Source: Chloracidobacterium sp.
GTDB lineage: Bacteria > Acidobacteriota > Blastocatellia > Pyrinomonadales > Pyrinomonadaceae
DNA: 64,000 bases
Assembly: GCA_016715795.1 (NCBI GenBank)
Contig: JADJXP010000002.1
Span: forward strand, 1,674,001 to 1,738,000
Reading direction: 5' to 3'
Made by a program: the position numbers and the translations under genes. Position 1 is the stretch's first letter. Every line of letters starts with the position of its first letter. The notes under the pieces are model-generated. The model had not been told where the DNA came from, searched no databases, and saw only the letters and a program-made list of their open reading frames with translations. Below are positions 43,609-51,220 of the stretch, one piece after another.

Positions 43609-44880
43609 CTAACCGCAACCTTTTGAAAGGCGCACGTTCAGGATCTCGTCGAGTATCTTGTCCGCCAATTCCCTCTTCGTCATCAACGGTAACGCCTGCT
43701 CATCTTCGGCCGTAATGATCGTGGCAATGTTCGTATCTGTATTAAACCCCGCGCCTTCCCGAGTGATGTCGTTCGCAATGACCATGTCGAGGCCCTTCTT
43801 GGCCATCTTGGAACGCGCGTATTCGACAACATTATTAGTCTCAGCCGCAAAGCCGACTACCAATAAACCGTCATGGCGATTCTTAGAGACGTCCGCCAAG
43901 ATATCAGGCGTTTTCTTCAATTCCAGCGTCATCACATCGCTGCCTTCTTTCTTTATCTTCGCATCTGCGGCGTTTGCCGGCGCATAGTCAGCCACCGCCG
44001 CGGCGCCGACAAAGACGGTCGCATTCGGCAACTCCCGCATAACCGCCACGTGCATCTCTTCAGCCGAAACGGCACGGATGACATTAACACCGCCGGGCGG
44101 TGCGACCTTCGTCTCGCCCGCCACGACCGTCACCTCAGCCCCTCTCGCCGCAGCCGCCTCAGCAACCGCAAAGCCCATCTTGCCCGACGAGTGATTCGAT
44201 ATGAACCGCACCGGATCGATCGCCTCCCGCGTCCCGCCGACCGTTATCAGCATTCGTTCTCCAGAAAGATCCACCGCAGAGACACCGAGACGCAGCGCAG
44301 AATCTCCTTTATCCGATTGTTCCTCTCCGCGTCTTTGCGTCTCTGCGGTTAACAGTTGCAGGGCTTGCTTGACAATATTCTCAACGTCCTCCAGCTTCCC
44401 CGTGCCGACCGTCCTACACGCCAGTTCGCCCGCTACCGGCTCAACAAAATACACACCGTCGGCTTTTAGTTGTGCGACGTTTCGCTGCGTCGCAGGCTGT
44501 TCCCACATCGTCGTATTCATCGCGGGTGCGATCATCACGGGGCAAGTGCAGGCCAGATATGTCGAAGCCAAAAAGTCGTCCGCCACGCCGTTGGCGAATT
44601 TGCCGATGATGTTCGCCGTCGCCGGCACGATCAGGAGCAGGTCGATCTCTTGCGAAAAATTGATATGCGCGATCGGGTCGGGATTCTCAGGGTCGTAATC
44701 GTCAACGATCACATGCCTGTCCGTCAACGCCCGAAACGTCAACGGCTGCACAAACTCCGTAGCATGCCGGGTCATCGCCACGGTCACCTCGCACCCCGTT
44801 TTCTGCAACGCGCGCATCACCTCCACAGCCTTATAAGCCGCGATCCCGCCGGTAACGCCTAGCCCTACGCGATATGCCAT
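43609..44880 (-). CDS. coaBC: Phosphopantothenoylcysteine decarboxylase/synthetase
   Basis: The product has 423 residues. The CoaC part (1-180) has GVTGGIAAYKAVEVMRALQK, ATEFVQPLTFRALT and the PAMNTTMW motif. The CoaB part (about 215-423) has ITVGGTREAIDPVRFISNHSSGKMGFAVAEAAAARGAEV. It forms phosphopantothenoylcysteine and decarboxylates it to phosphopantetheine for coenzyme A. The linker at about 180-212 (TAETQRRGEEQSDKGDSA) is encoded by an inverted nonamer array at 44274-44349, an in-frame insertion between the two enzymes. Confidence 0.94.
   Translation of the reverse strand: MAYRVGLGVTGGIAAYKAVEVMRALQKTGCEVTVAMTRHATEFVQPLTFRALTDRHVIVDDYDPENPDPIAHINFSQEIDLLLIVPATANIIGKFANGVADDFLASTYLACTCPVMIAPAMNTTMWEQPATQRNVAQLKADGVYFVEPVAGELACRTVGTGKLEDVENIVKQALQLLTAETQRRGEEQSDKGDSALRLGVSAVDLSGERMLITVGGTREAIDPVRFISNHSSGKMGFAVAEAAAARGAEVTVVAGETKVAPPGGVNVIRAVSAEEMHVAVMRELPNATVFVGAAAVADYAPANAADAKIKKEGSDVMTLELKKTPDILADVSKNRHDGLLVVGFAAETNNVVEYARSKMAKKGLDMVIANDITREGAGFNTDTNIATIITAEDEQALPLMTKRELADKILDEILNVRLSKGCG
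44274..44349. repeat. Inverted nonamer array inside coaBC
   Basis: Units CCGCAGAGA, CACCGAGAC, GCAGCGCAG, then inverted CTCTCCGCG, TCTTTGCGT, CTCTGCGGT. Related copies lie at 46975-47103 and 60716-60798. Confidence 0.85.
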
Positions 44881-44891
44881 GTGGCTATTTT

Positions 44892-44918
44892 CCCACGAAA
44901 TACATAAAAATCACTAAA
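44892..44918. repeat. Nonamer array (CCCACGAAA), 3 units
   Basis: CCCACGAAA, TACATAAAA, ATCACTAAA are contiguous, 12 bases upstream of the coaBC start codon. Confidence 0.8.
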
Positions 44919-45012
44919 GATGCTCTCGAATGTGTGCCGGGGTGTTGAAGTCGAGGCTGCTATTTAGTTAATCTGTCCTCTGTACTCTTTGATCGCACTA
45001 TTTTCCTCATAC

Positions 45013-46041
45013 ATGAACTTCACTAAGCTAACCGTAGTAATATCAACAATTTGCCTTCTCGCCACCGCCTCTGCCGCACAGGGTACCTCGAGCCGGGACT
45101 ATGCCGCCCAAGGAGAGGCCGCGTTGAGCGCCATCGCCGCGGACGAATGGAACACGAAAGCCTACACCGAACTGCGAATTCTTCTCCTCGGCATGAAGCA
45201 GACCCGCGATAAGGGCACCTCCGGGATCCCCGATCCCGCACCGTATTGGGAACGGCTCATAAGGACATTTCCGAACAACATTTGCGCTCAATCCCACTAC
45301 GGATATTGGAAGCCCTTCAAGAACGCCGACGCATTCCGAAAACATATCGAACCGGTCCTCCTCGCCCATCGCGAGCCTCGCGGTAATTCGTGTGCCGCTG
45401 ACGCGGCCAGAAATCTGGCGATGGCCTTTTCGGGTGAGGGCGACTACACCTCCGCGAAACTGTTCTATGAGAAGCAAAAGATCTTTGACCCGAAGGATCC
45501 ATTCATCGACGGTTACATAAAGGAGATGGCCGAAAAGACCCATTCCAAGTTAATGGATGATGCTGTCGAGTTGGCGTCAAATCTCAGCGTCGGCACCCGC
45601 CGGATAGTGATGGAAAACGGAGATGTGTATGTCGGCGAGGTCAACGCCGAGGGAACTCCTGCGGGCAAAGGCAAACTCGAGATAAAGAGCGGCAGCGTTT
45701 ACGAGGGCGGGTTTCTCAAGGGAAAGCCGGCGGGGCGCGGCGTGTACAAATTCTACAACGGCCGCGTTTATGAGGGCGAGATGCTGAACGGAACGATGCA
45801 CGGCAAAGGCCGGTTCAATATGATCAACTCGCTCTACACCGGCGATTTCCATCTCGGCCGCATGACCGGGAAAGGGACACTTGTCTGGCTGACGGGATCA
45901 ACAAAAGGGGCGGAATACGAGGGCGAGTTCGTTGACGGAGAGTTCCACGGCTACGGCAGCTACCGCGATGAAAAAGGCCACACGACGAGGGGCATGTTCC
46001 AGAACGGCACGCTGGTCAAACAGTGCTGGGACAAGTGCTGA
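45013..46041 (+). CDS. Secreted MORN-repeat protein
   Basis: The product has 342 residues. The ATG at 45013 begins a signal peptide (LTVVISTICLLATASAAQG). An alpha-helical, TPR-like first half (about 30-190) is followed by MORN repeats: GDVYVGEVNAEGTPAGKGKLE, GSVYEGGFLKGKPAGRGVYKF, GRVYEGEMLNGTMHGKGRFN, NSLYTGDFHLGRMTGKGTLVW, AEYEGEFVDGEFHGYGSY. MORN repeats bind lipids or proteins in several families. Function here is unknown, and the export signal places it in the envelope. The last two Cys are near the C-terminus (KQCWDKC). Confidence 0.8.
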   Translation: MNFTKLTVVISTICLLATASAAQGTSSRDYAAQGEAALSAIAADEWNTKAYTELRILLLGMKQTRDKGTSGIPDPAPYWERLIRTFPNNICAQSHYGYWKPFKNADAFRKHIEPVLLAHREPRGNSCAADAARNLAMAFSGEGDYTSAKLFYEKQKIFDPKDPFIDGYIKEMAEKTHSKLMDDAVELASNLSVGTRRIVMENGDVYVGEVNAEGTPAGKGKLEIKSGSVYEGGFLKGKPAGRGVYKFYNGRVYEGEMLNGTMHGKGRFNMINSLYTGDFHLGRMTGKGTLVWLTGSTKGAEYEGEFVDGEFHGYGSYRDEKGHTTRGMFQNGTLVKQCWDKC

Positions 46042-46052
46042 GAAGCATCGTT

Positions 46053-46079
46053 CCCACGAAATGCACGAAAGGCACAAAA
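46053..46079. repeat. Nonamer array (CCCACGAAA), left border of the GxxExxY gene
   Basis: CCCACGAAA, TGCACGAAA, GGCACAAAA are contiguous and end four bases before the GxxExxY stop codon region. Confidence 0.88.
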
Positions 46080-46083
46080 AAGG

Positions 46084-46461
46084 TTATAAGACGATTCTCT
46101 CGTATTCCAGTTTAGGATGGTGGCCGAAATTCACCCGAAGGCAAAGCCGGTACTGAGTCGCATTGAGATAGTTTAGGGCTTGGGTACGGCAAACATCAGT
46201 CAGCTTCGGTAAAGACTTTAGTTCAACAAAGATGGTGCCGTAACACACGAAGTCAGGTTTGAAAAACTGCATAAGTTTCGTGCCTTTATAGTCGAGTTCA
46301 AAGGTAGGCTGGGCAACAAACGGAATACCCTGCAATCCGAATTCTAACGCAAGACACTCCTGATAAACCGCTTCCGTAAAGCCGCAGCCCTTCGCCTTAT
46401 ACACCTCAAAGCACGCCCCGATGATCTTGTAAGATTCCTCTCGGAAAGGTATCTCAACCAT
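46084..46461 (-). CDS. GxxExxY protein, PD-(D/E)XK nuclease-like
   Basis: The product has 125 residues. The family motif G-F-T-E-A-V-Y is at residues 27-33 (PF13366-type, PDDEXK_3). The nuclease signature is the Asp in FKPDFV followed by VELKSL (E-x-K), about 12 residues apart, and the conserved C-terminal N-F-G motif is present (VNFGHHPKLEYERIVL). The family is predicted to cut or bind DNA or RNA, but its role is not established. The gene lies exactly between two inverted nonamer arrays, with 4 bases on one side and none on the other. Confidence 0.9.
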   Translation of the reverse strand: MVEIPFREESYKIIGACFEVYKAKGCGFTEAVYQECLALEFGLQGIPFVAQPTFELDYKGTKLMQFFKPDFVCYGTIFVELKSLPKLTDVCRTQALNYLNATQYRLCLRVNFGHHPKLEYERIVL

Positions 46462-46488
46462 TTTTCGTCCTTTTCGTGCCTTTCGTGG
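46462..46488. repeat. Nonamer array, inverted right border of the GxxExxY gene
   Basis: TTTTCGTCC, TTTTCGTGC, CTTTCGTGG are contiguous, adjacent to the start codon of the GxxExxY gene. They are the reverse complement type of the left array. Confidence 0.88.
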
Positions 46489-46497
46489 ACGATCCTC

Positions 46498-46947
46498 CTA
46501 AACCCCGAATTGCCGCAGATGATGATCGACGTGTTTGTATTGCGTCTCGCCCCATTGCTTGCCTGAAAGGCGGCCAAAAAACTTGTGCACCTTGCCGTCG
46601 GTTCCGGCCTCGCCCAACTCGTGTAGTCTGGCCATCACTTCCATCAGCCGTGCGCGGGTCGCCTCAAAATCAGGTTCGTCCTTGACGATAAAATCCGGCC
46701 CTGTCGGTGCGTTCTTTCTGAATTCCTTCTCGCCAAGGAACTCCTTGCGAAACATCCACCCGAGCAGCTTGCCGAGCAGTAATTGCTTCTCGATCTTGTC
46801 TTTCGTCGCCATCTCCATCGCCCTCGCCGTGTGCTCCATCGCCTGCGAAGCCGTCATCTTGCCCCATTCGCGTGTCGCATCCGGCGTCAAACGCCCCAAC
46901 CGCTCGACCACCTCCGCGTGCGTGTCTTTATCAAAAAGTGTTTTCAT
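46498..46947 (-). CDS. DUF1569 (DinB-like) protein
   Basis: The product has 149 residues. It has TREWGKMTASQAMEHTARAMEMATKD, with His in a helix resembling the first metal site of DinB-like four-helix bundles. The C-terminus has FFGRLSGKQWGETQYKHVDHHLRQFGV, whose two adjacent His (DHH) match the second site. The closest family is DUF1569. Members are metal-binding helical bundles of unclear function, some related to thiol-dependent transferases. It ends just before the right nonamer array of the GxxExxY unit. Confidence 0.78.
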   Translation of the reverse strand: MKTLFDKDTHAEVVERLGRLTPDATREWGKMTASQAMEHTARAMEMATKDKIEKQLLLGKLLGWMFRKEFLGEKEFRKNAPTGPDFIVKDEPDFEATRARLMEVMARLHELGEAGTDGKVHKFFGRLSGKQWGETQYKHVDHHLRQFGV

Positions 46948-46974
46948 AACGCGAGAATTCTACACCATTTTCTT

Positions 46975-47103
46975 CTCTCCGACCTCCGCGAAGATCTCTG
47001 CGACCTCCGCGTGGAATCTTCCTTTACATTAGTTCCACCCAGAGAACGCCGAGAATTCGCAGAGTTCGCGGAGGCTTCTGTGCTCTCGGTGTCCTCTGTG
47101 GCA
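46975..47103. repeat. Nonamer repeat cluster (CTCTGCGAC family) with inverted parts
   Basis: Units such as CTCTCCGAC, CTCTGCGAC and CTCCGCGTG are followed by inverted units (GAGAATTCG, CAGAGTTCG) and again direct (TCTCGGTGT, CCTCTGTGG). It fills the gap before the NUDIX gene. Confidence 0.75.
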
Positions 47104-47115
47104 AAATCTTAATCA

Positions 47116-47637
47116 ATGCCCGAGACCACTCATTCAGAGTCCATCTATAAAGGCCGCGTATTCGACGTCCGCCTCGACACCATCGTCGAGGACGGCGTCG
47201 AATACCAGCGCGAGATGGTCGTCCACCGAGGCAGCGCCGTGATCGTCCCGCTGTTCGACGACGGAACGGTCGCCCTCGTCAAACAATACCGCCATCCCGC
47301 CGGAGATTATTTATTAGAGGTCCCCGCAGGCTCGCTCGAGGACGGCGAAGACGCGCTCACCGGAGCCCGTCGTGAGCTCGAAGAAGAGATCGGCGTCACC
47401 GCCGCTAAATTAGAAAAGATCGCCGAATTCTACGTCTCCCCCGGCTTCCTGACCGAAAAGATGTACGTTTTCTTAGCCACAGAGATCACAGAGACAGAGC
47501 AGCAATTGGAAGAAGATGAATTGATCAAGATCGAACGCATCCCGCTCACCGAAGCCGCACAAATGGCCCGCGACGGTCGCATCGTCGACGCCAAAACCAT
47601 CATCGGCCTCCTCACCGCCGAAACCATGCGTCCATAG
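47116..47637 (+). CDS. NUDIX hydrolase, ADP-ribose pyrophosphatase type
   Basis: The product has 173 residues. The Nudix box is GSLEDGEDALTGARRELEEEIGV (about residues 76-98), with the required G-x5-E-x7-R-E-x2-E-E-x-G pattern. Upstream VALVKQYRHPAGDYLLEVPAG is typical of ADP-ribose pyrophosphatases, as is the acidic helix LEEDELIKIERIPL. It probably hydrolyses ADP-ribose or another nucleoside diphosphate derivative. No partner gene is adjacent. Confidence 0.9.
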   Translation: MPETTHSESIYKGRVFDVRLDTIVEDGVEYQREMVVHRGSAVIVPLFDDGTVALVKQYRHPAGDYLLEVPAGSLEDGEDALTGARRELEEEIGVTAAKLEKIAEFYVSPGFLTEKMYVFLATEITETEQQLEEDELIKIERIPLTEAAQMARDGRIVDAKTIIGLLTAETMRP

Positions 47638-47649
47638 CCCCGTGTCAGT

Positions 47650-47755
47650 AGCCCGCACGTAAGTAAGGGCTCAACTTGCCATGGCGACGCCGACGGAAAC
47701 CGCGTCAAGGCGTCGGAACGCGGGCATCTCTGCCCGCTCCTGGCGAGCGTCATTT
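47650..47755. repeat. REP cluster after the NUDIX gene
   Basis: A first palindrome has arms AGCCCGCA-type/AAGGGCT around GTAAGT. A second is GCGGGCA/TGCCCGC around TCTC, preceded by GGCGTCGGAAC. The second recurs twice, inverted, at 52503-52645. Confidence 0.75.
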
Positions 47756-47770
47756 GGCCGAAGATAAAAA

Positions 47771-47833
47771 GATGACGCGGATAAAAGCAGATATGAATTT
47801 ATCTGCCTTATCCGCGTTATCCGTGCAATCCGC
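47771..47833. repeat. Nonamer array (CTTATCCGC), with inverted part
   Basis: CTTATCCGC, GTTATCCGT, GCAATCCGC are contiguous, and a partial inverted copy (GCGGATAAAAGCAGAT) precedes them. Confidence 0.8.
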
Positions 47834-47842
47834 GGCCAACCT

Positions 47843-47877
47843 TCCTAAATTCGTAATTCCTAATTCGTAATTCCTAA
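47843..47877. repeat. Heptamer array (TTCCTAA), 5 units
   Basis: TCCTAAA plus a T, then TTCGTAA, TTCCTAA, TTCGTAA, TTCCTAA. The last unit creates the stop codon of the VCBS fragment on the minus strand. Confidence 0.8.
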
Positions 47878-48033
47878 TTGCCGAAGGCCGCAGGCGTCGG
47901 CACGTCGCTCGTCGCCCCCAACCGAAACCCAAAGAACGTCCTATTGGACGAATTCTGCCGATACCAAGTCACATCCGAAGGCCGCCACACACCAATATCA
48001 GCCTTGCCGTCTCCTCGGGCGCGGTTTTCGGTT
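47874..48033 (-). pseudogene. Fragment of a VCBS/FG-GAP repeat protein
   Basis: On the minus strand an open frame reads RGDGKADIGVWRPSD, then VTWYRQNSS, RTFFGFRLGATSDVPTPAAFGN and a stop made by the heptamer array. DGDGK-D-I-x-V-x-RP-S-x-x-T-W-Y is the core of FG-GAP/VCBS repeats found in large secreted proteins of Acidobacteriota. No start or other repeat is nearby, and a stop lies just upstream in the same frame, so this is a remnant. The rest of 47638-48137 has only repeats. Confidence 0.7.
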
Positions 48034-48137
48034 TCAAAGGAATGGTGCTACATTTCCCTTCGGGCCTGCGTGACCGTCTGAACAACCGGGGCGAGAATGC
48101 TGTAGGTCGAAGCGATCGCGCAGACCCGTCCCCAACA

Positions 48138-49123
48138 ATGACCACAAAGTCGCTAAATCGCAGTTTACACGCCGCAAAATCGTCGAAGAAGGACGAGTTT
48201 TATACGCAGATCGAGGACATCGACAACGAGCTGCGGCATTATAAGCCGCATTTTGAGGGCAAGACCGTGCTGTGCAACTGCGACGATCCGCGCGTGAGCG
48301 GGTTTTGGGATTATTTCACAAAGAATTTCGAGCACCTGAAGCTCAAGAAGCTCATCGCCACCTGCTACAAGAACGACCGGCCCGATATGTTCAGCCAGCA
48401 TGCGAGCGAAAAAGGCATCGCGTTGAGTTATGAAGGCGACAAAGACGGCAACCGAATCCCCGACGACTCCGAGATCGAACAACACCGCCTAAAAGGCGAC
48501 GGCGACTTCCGCAGCCCCGAATGCATTGAGCTATTGAAAGAAGCCGACATCGTAGTAACAAACCCGCCGTTCTCGCTGTTTAGAGAGTATGTTGAGCAAC
48601 TGATTGCATACGACAAGAAGTTTCTTATTATCGGCAACCAGCACGCCATCATCTACAAAGCGATATTCACACACATTCAGGACAACAGGATGTGGCTCGG
48701 CCATTCGCACCCGGTGGCCTTCAGAGTCCCCGACGATTACGAAATGCGTGAGGTCCGAAGCTGGCGAGACGAGAAAGGACAGAACTGGCGGAGTTTAGGA
48801 AACGCATGTTGGTTTACTAACCTGGACATTCCGCAACGCCACGAAGAACTGAATCTTTACAAAACCTTCGACCCTGCGGTGTACCCAAAATATACGACGC
48901 TATCGAAGTGAAAAGATTCGCGGAAATACCGGCTGATTACAGTGGGGTGATGGGTGTTCCGGTTACGTTTCTGGAAAAGTACAACCCGGATCAATTTGAG
49001 ATTTTGGGAAGTAATCGAGACGTTACTCAGGATCCGGACGGAATTTACGGTCGCGGCTCACATCTTAATGGCAAGGAAACCTTCAAGCGTCTGTTCATCC
49101 GAAATCGGAAACCAGAGAAATAA
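48138..49123 (+). pseudogene. EcoRI-family adenine-specific DNA methyltransferase with a frameshift
   Basis: The first frame (48138-48911, 257 residues) has SKKDEFYTQIEDIDNELRHY, the catalytic motif DIVVTNPPFSLF and HPVAFRVPDDYEMREV. Near 48890 it reads KYTTLSK and a stop. The second frame (48908-49123, 71 residues) begins KRFAEIPADYSGVMGVPVTFL and continues EKYNPDQFEILGSNRDV, which is the C-terminal end of the same family. Deleting the two bases TA in TATA at 48891-48894 restores one protein of about 328 residues (PKYDAIEVKRFAEIP). A TA duplication is the simplest explanation. It may be inactive, phase-variable, or a sequencing error. Confidence 0.85.
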
Positions 49124-49148
49124 ATGAACACCGAACCAAAAGAGAACT

Positions 49149-49418
49149 TATGAATTGCCACTAGCTTTAGCTAGTGGTCAGGTATTTCAAAAAGATCGAG
49201 GGCTTTAGCCCAATGTTCGGCTAAAGCCGGGGACAAGTGCCTGAAGGGCACATAGCTAATAGCGTCGGGAGAATCCCGACGACACGCGGGGCGCAAATGT
49301 CCGCTCCCTGAAGGGGAGCAATAGTGCGTCCCCGTCAGGGACAAGGCATTTCTGAGATCTTTTTTCGCCGGGTTGCACCCGACGCTATTGAATATGTCCC
49401 CTTCGGGGACGAGTAACA
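49149..49418. repeat. REP cluster C with three palindrome families
   Basis: The CCACTAGCT palindrome at 49158 is followed by GGGCTTTAGCCC, CGGCTAAAGCCG, and alternating GTCGGG/CCCGAC and GTCCC/GGGAC palindromes, as at 6944-7140. It leads directly into the transposase stub. With the stub it fills 49124-49514. Confidence 0.8.
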
Positions 49419-49508
49419 ATGGCCCAAACACTCGTACAAGCTTATTTTCATATTGTCTTTTCTACCAAGAACCGCGTCGATCTCATTCGAGTGGAGGTCG
49501 GGGACTGA
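49419..49508 (+). pseudogene. N-terminal stub of a second REP-associated (IS200-like) transposase
   Basis: Twenty-nine residues read MAQTLVQAYFHIVFSTKNR followed by VDLIRVEVGD and a stop. F-H-I-V-F-S-T-K-N-R is the conserved first strand of Y1_Tnp/IS200-type transposases. The HUH motif and catalytic Tyr are missing. It lies directly after REP cluster C and before the DUF262-HNH gene. Confidence 0.78.
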
Positions 49509-49514
49509 AACTGT

Positions 49515-50600
49515 ATGAAGATCGAACCAAAAGAGATAACGGTAAGGGAGCTTGTCGCGGAGTATATCGACAACGAGGAAGCGGGAGTGAGCGGGTTTGG
49601 CGGGAGGCTGGATATTCGCCCGGCGTATCAGCGCGAGTTCGTTTATCAGCCAAAACAGCGCGATGCGGTGATCGACACTCTGCGAAAGGGTTATCCGCTG
49701 AACGTTATGTATTGGGCCGTTCGCGATGACGGAGACTACGAGGTGATGGACGGCCAGCAGCGAACTATTTCGGTTTGCCGATACGTCGTCGGCGATTTTC
49801 AGTTCAAAAAGCTCTACTTTCACAACCTGCAGGACGACGAACAAAACCAGATACTTGATTACAAACTCACCATCTACCTCTGCACCGGCGAACCAAGCGA
49901 AAAGCTCGAATGGTTTCGCACCATCAACATCGCCGGACTGACGCTGACCGATCAGGAACTGCGAAACGCCGTTTACGCCGGGCCGTGGACCGCCGACGCA
50001 AAGAAATGGTTCTCAAAGACCGGCGGCCCTGCTTACGCCATTGCGAGCGATTACGTAAGCGGCTCGCCCATTCGCCAGGACTTTCTCGAAACTGCAATCG
50101 AGTGGATAAATGGCGGCGACGTCGAGGGCTATATGGCCGTCCATCAGCACGACCCGAACGCCGGCGAGCTCTGGCGATACTTTCAGGCCGTCATCGCGTG
50201 GGTCGAGACGACGTTCGTCAAGAAGCGAGCGAAGATGATGAAAGGCCGTCCGTGGGGGCCGCTGTATAACGAGTTCAAGGATAATGTTTACGACACCGCC
50301 GCCATCGAAGAAGAAACCGCACGGCTCGTCGCCGACGACGAGGTCGAGAAAAACAACGGCATATACGAATACATCCTTACTCGCGACGAAAAACACCTCG
50401 GCCTCCGCACGTTCAGCGATTCGATGAAGCAAAAGCAATACGAGAAGCAGAAAGGCGTTTGCCCAACTTGCAAGAAAACCTACGACATCTCCGAAATGGA
50501 AGGCGACCACATCGTTCCGTGGCGTGACGGCGGCAAAACGACCGAAGAGAATCTGCAAATGCTCTGCAAACTCGACAACCGAACGAAGTCAGGGAAATAG
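49515..50600 (+). CDS. DUF262-HNH nuclease, likely restriction/defence protein
   Basis: The product has 361 residues. The DUF262 (ParB-like/GmrS-type) domain spans about 1-200, with IRPAYQREFVYQPKQRDAVIDTLRKGYPL and the nucleotide-binding motif VMDGQQRTISV. The C-terminal HNH domain has CPTCKKTYDISEMEGDHIVPWRDGGKTTEENLQMLCKLDNRTKS, with Cys2-type zinc ligands and the H-N-H residues. DUF262 proteins include the GmrSD type IV modification-dependent enzyme and other defence factors. The upstream EcoRI-type methyltransferase gene suggests a restriction-modification link, and the downstream unknown gene starts nine bases after the stop. Confidence 0.85.
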   Translation: MKIEPKEITVRELVAEYIDNEEAGVSGFGGRLDIRPAYQREFVYQPKQRDAVIDTLRKGYPLNVMYWAVRDDGDYEVMDGQQRTISVCRYVVGDFQFKKLYFHNLQDDEQNQILDYKLTIYLCTGEPSEKLEWFRTINIAGLTLTDQELRNAVYAGPWTADAKKWFSKTGGPAYAIASDYVSGSPIRQDFLETAIEWINGGDVEGYMAVHQHDPNAGELWRYFQAVIAWVETTFVKKRAKMMKGRPWGPLYNEFKDNVYDTAAIEEETARLVADDEVEKNNGIYEYILTRDEKHLGLRTFSDSMKQKQYEKQKGVCPTCKKTYDISEMEGDHIVPWRDGGKTTEENLQMLCKLDNRTKSGK

Positions 50601-50609
50601 TCGGCGCCG

Positions 50610-51137
50610 ATGCGAATTGAGACGTTTCATCAAGTCATTTCTGACTACGCGCTTTATCGCGATCTCATCGGCGATGTGATAAAGCGATGCCTCTACAGCC
50701 TCAAGCATCGCGAGAGCATGGTTGGTGTCGACACCGTGATCCTACGAGCCGCCGAAGAGCCGGAAACCCTAAAATCAACTGATGATCTAAGGCCCCCTAC
50801 AAACGATTATCGAACCTATCACCGACCGGACCCATCAGCACAGCCGGTCTTCGACGCCGAGCATTTTTGGCCGATATACCGAGCTATGGGTGACGAGTTT
50901 GACCGTCACTTTTCAGCGATTGATCTTCAGAATCTCGCGATCTTCCTCCAATCGAACTTTCGCTTTTTTCTAGTCGAGGTTTGGCAAAACTATCTTCTTC
51001 GCGAGGTTGATTCGATCATTCGCGCCGAACCCGAGTTTCCCATGCTTATCGCAAAACTTGTCTGTTATCCCGAACACTCAATGGAGCTATCTGAAAGGGC
51101 GACGGACATTCTACAGTCGCGATACGGCGACTCATGA
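50610..51137 (+). CDS. Unknown protein linked to the DUF262-HNH gene
   Basis: The product has 175 residues, without a signal peptide. It is rich in aromatic and acidic residues (IETFHQVISDYALYRDLIG, YRAMGDEFDRHF, FFLVEVWQNYLLREV). It starts nine bases after the nuclease stop and probably shares its transcript. No family is recognised. It may be a third component of the defence unit. It ends at a REP element reversed relative to the one before the nuclease gene. Confidence 0.6.
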   Translation: MRIETFHQVISDYALYRDLIGDVIKRCLYSLKHRESMVGVDTVILRAAEEPETLKSTDDLRPPTNDYRTYHRPDPSAQPVFDAEHFWPIYRAMGDEFDRHFSAIDLQNLAIFLQSNFRFFLVEVWQNYLLREVDSIIRAEPEFPMLIAKLVCYPEHSMELSERATDILQSRYGDS

Positions 51138-51139
51138 CA

Positions 51140-51203
51140 TTTTGGGCTAACGCCCGGACATATTTGAATCCGCCCCCTAGCTGAAGCTGGTGGCAATTCA
51201 TAA
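51140..51203. repeat. REP copy D, inverted relative to copies A-C
   Basis: TTTTGGGCTAACGCCC, then CTAGCTGAAGCTGGTGGCAATTC, the reverse complement of the CCACTAGCT unit with one arm change. It follows the unknown protein gene. Confidence 0.78.
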
Positions 51204-51220
51204 GGCGGCAAAACGCTCGA

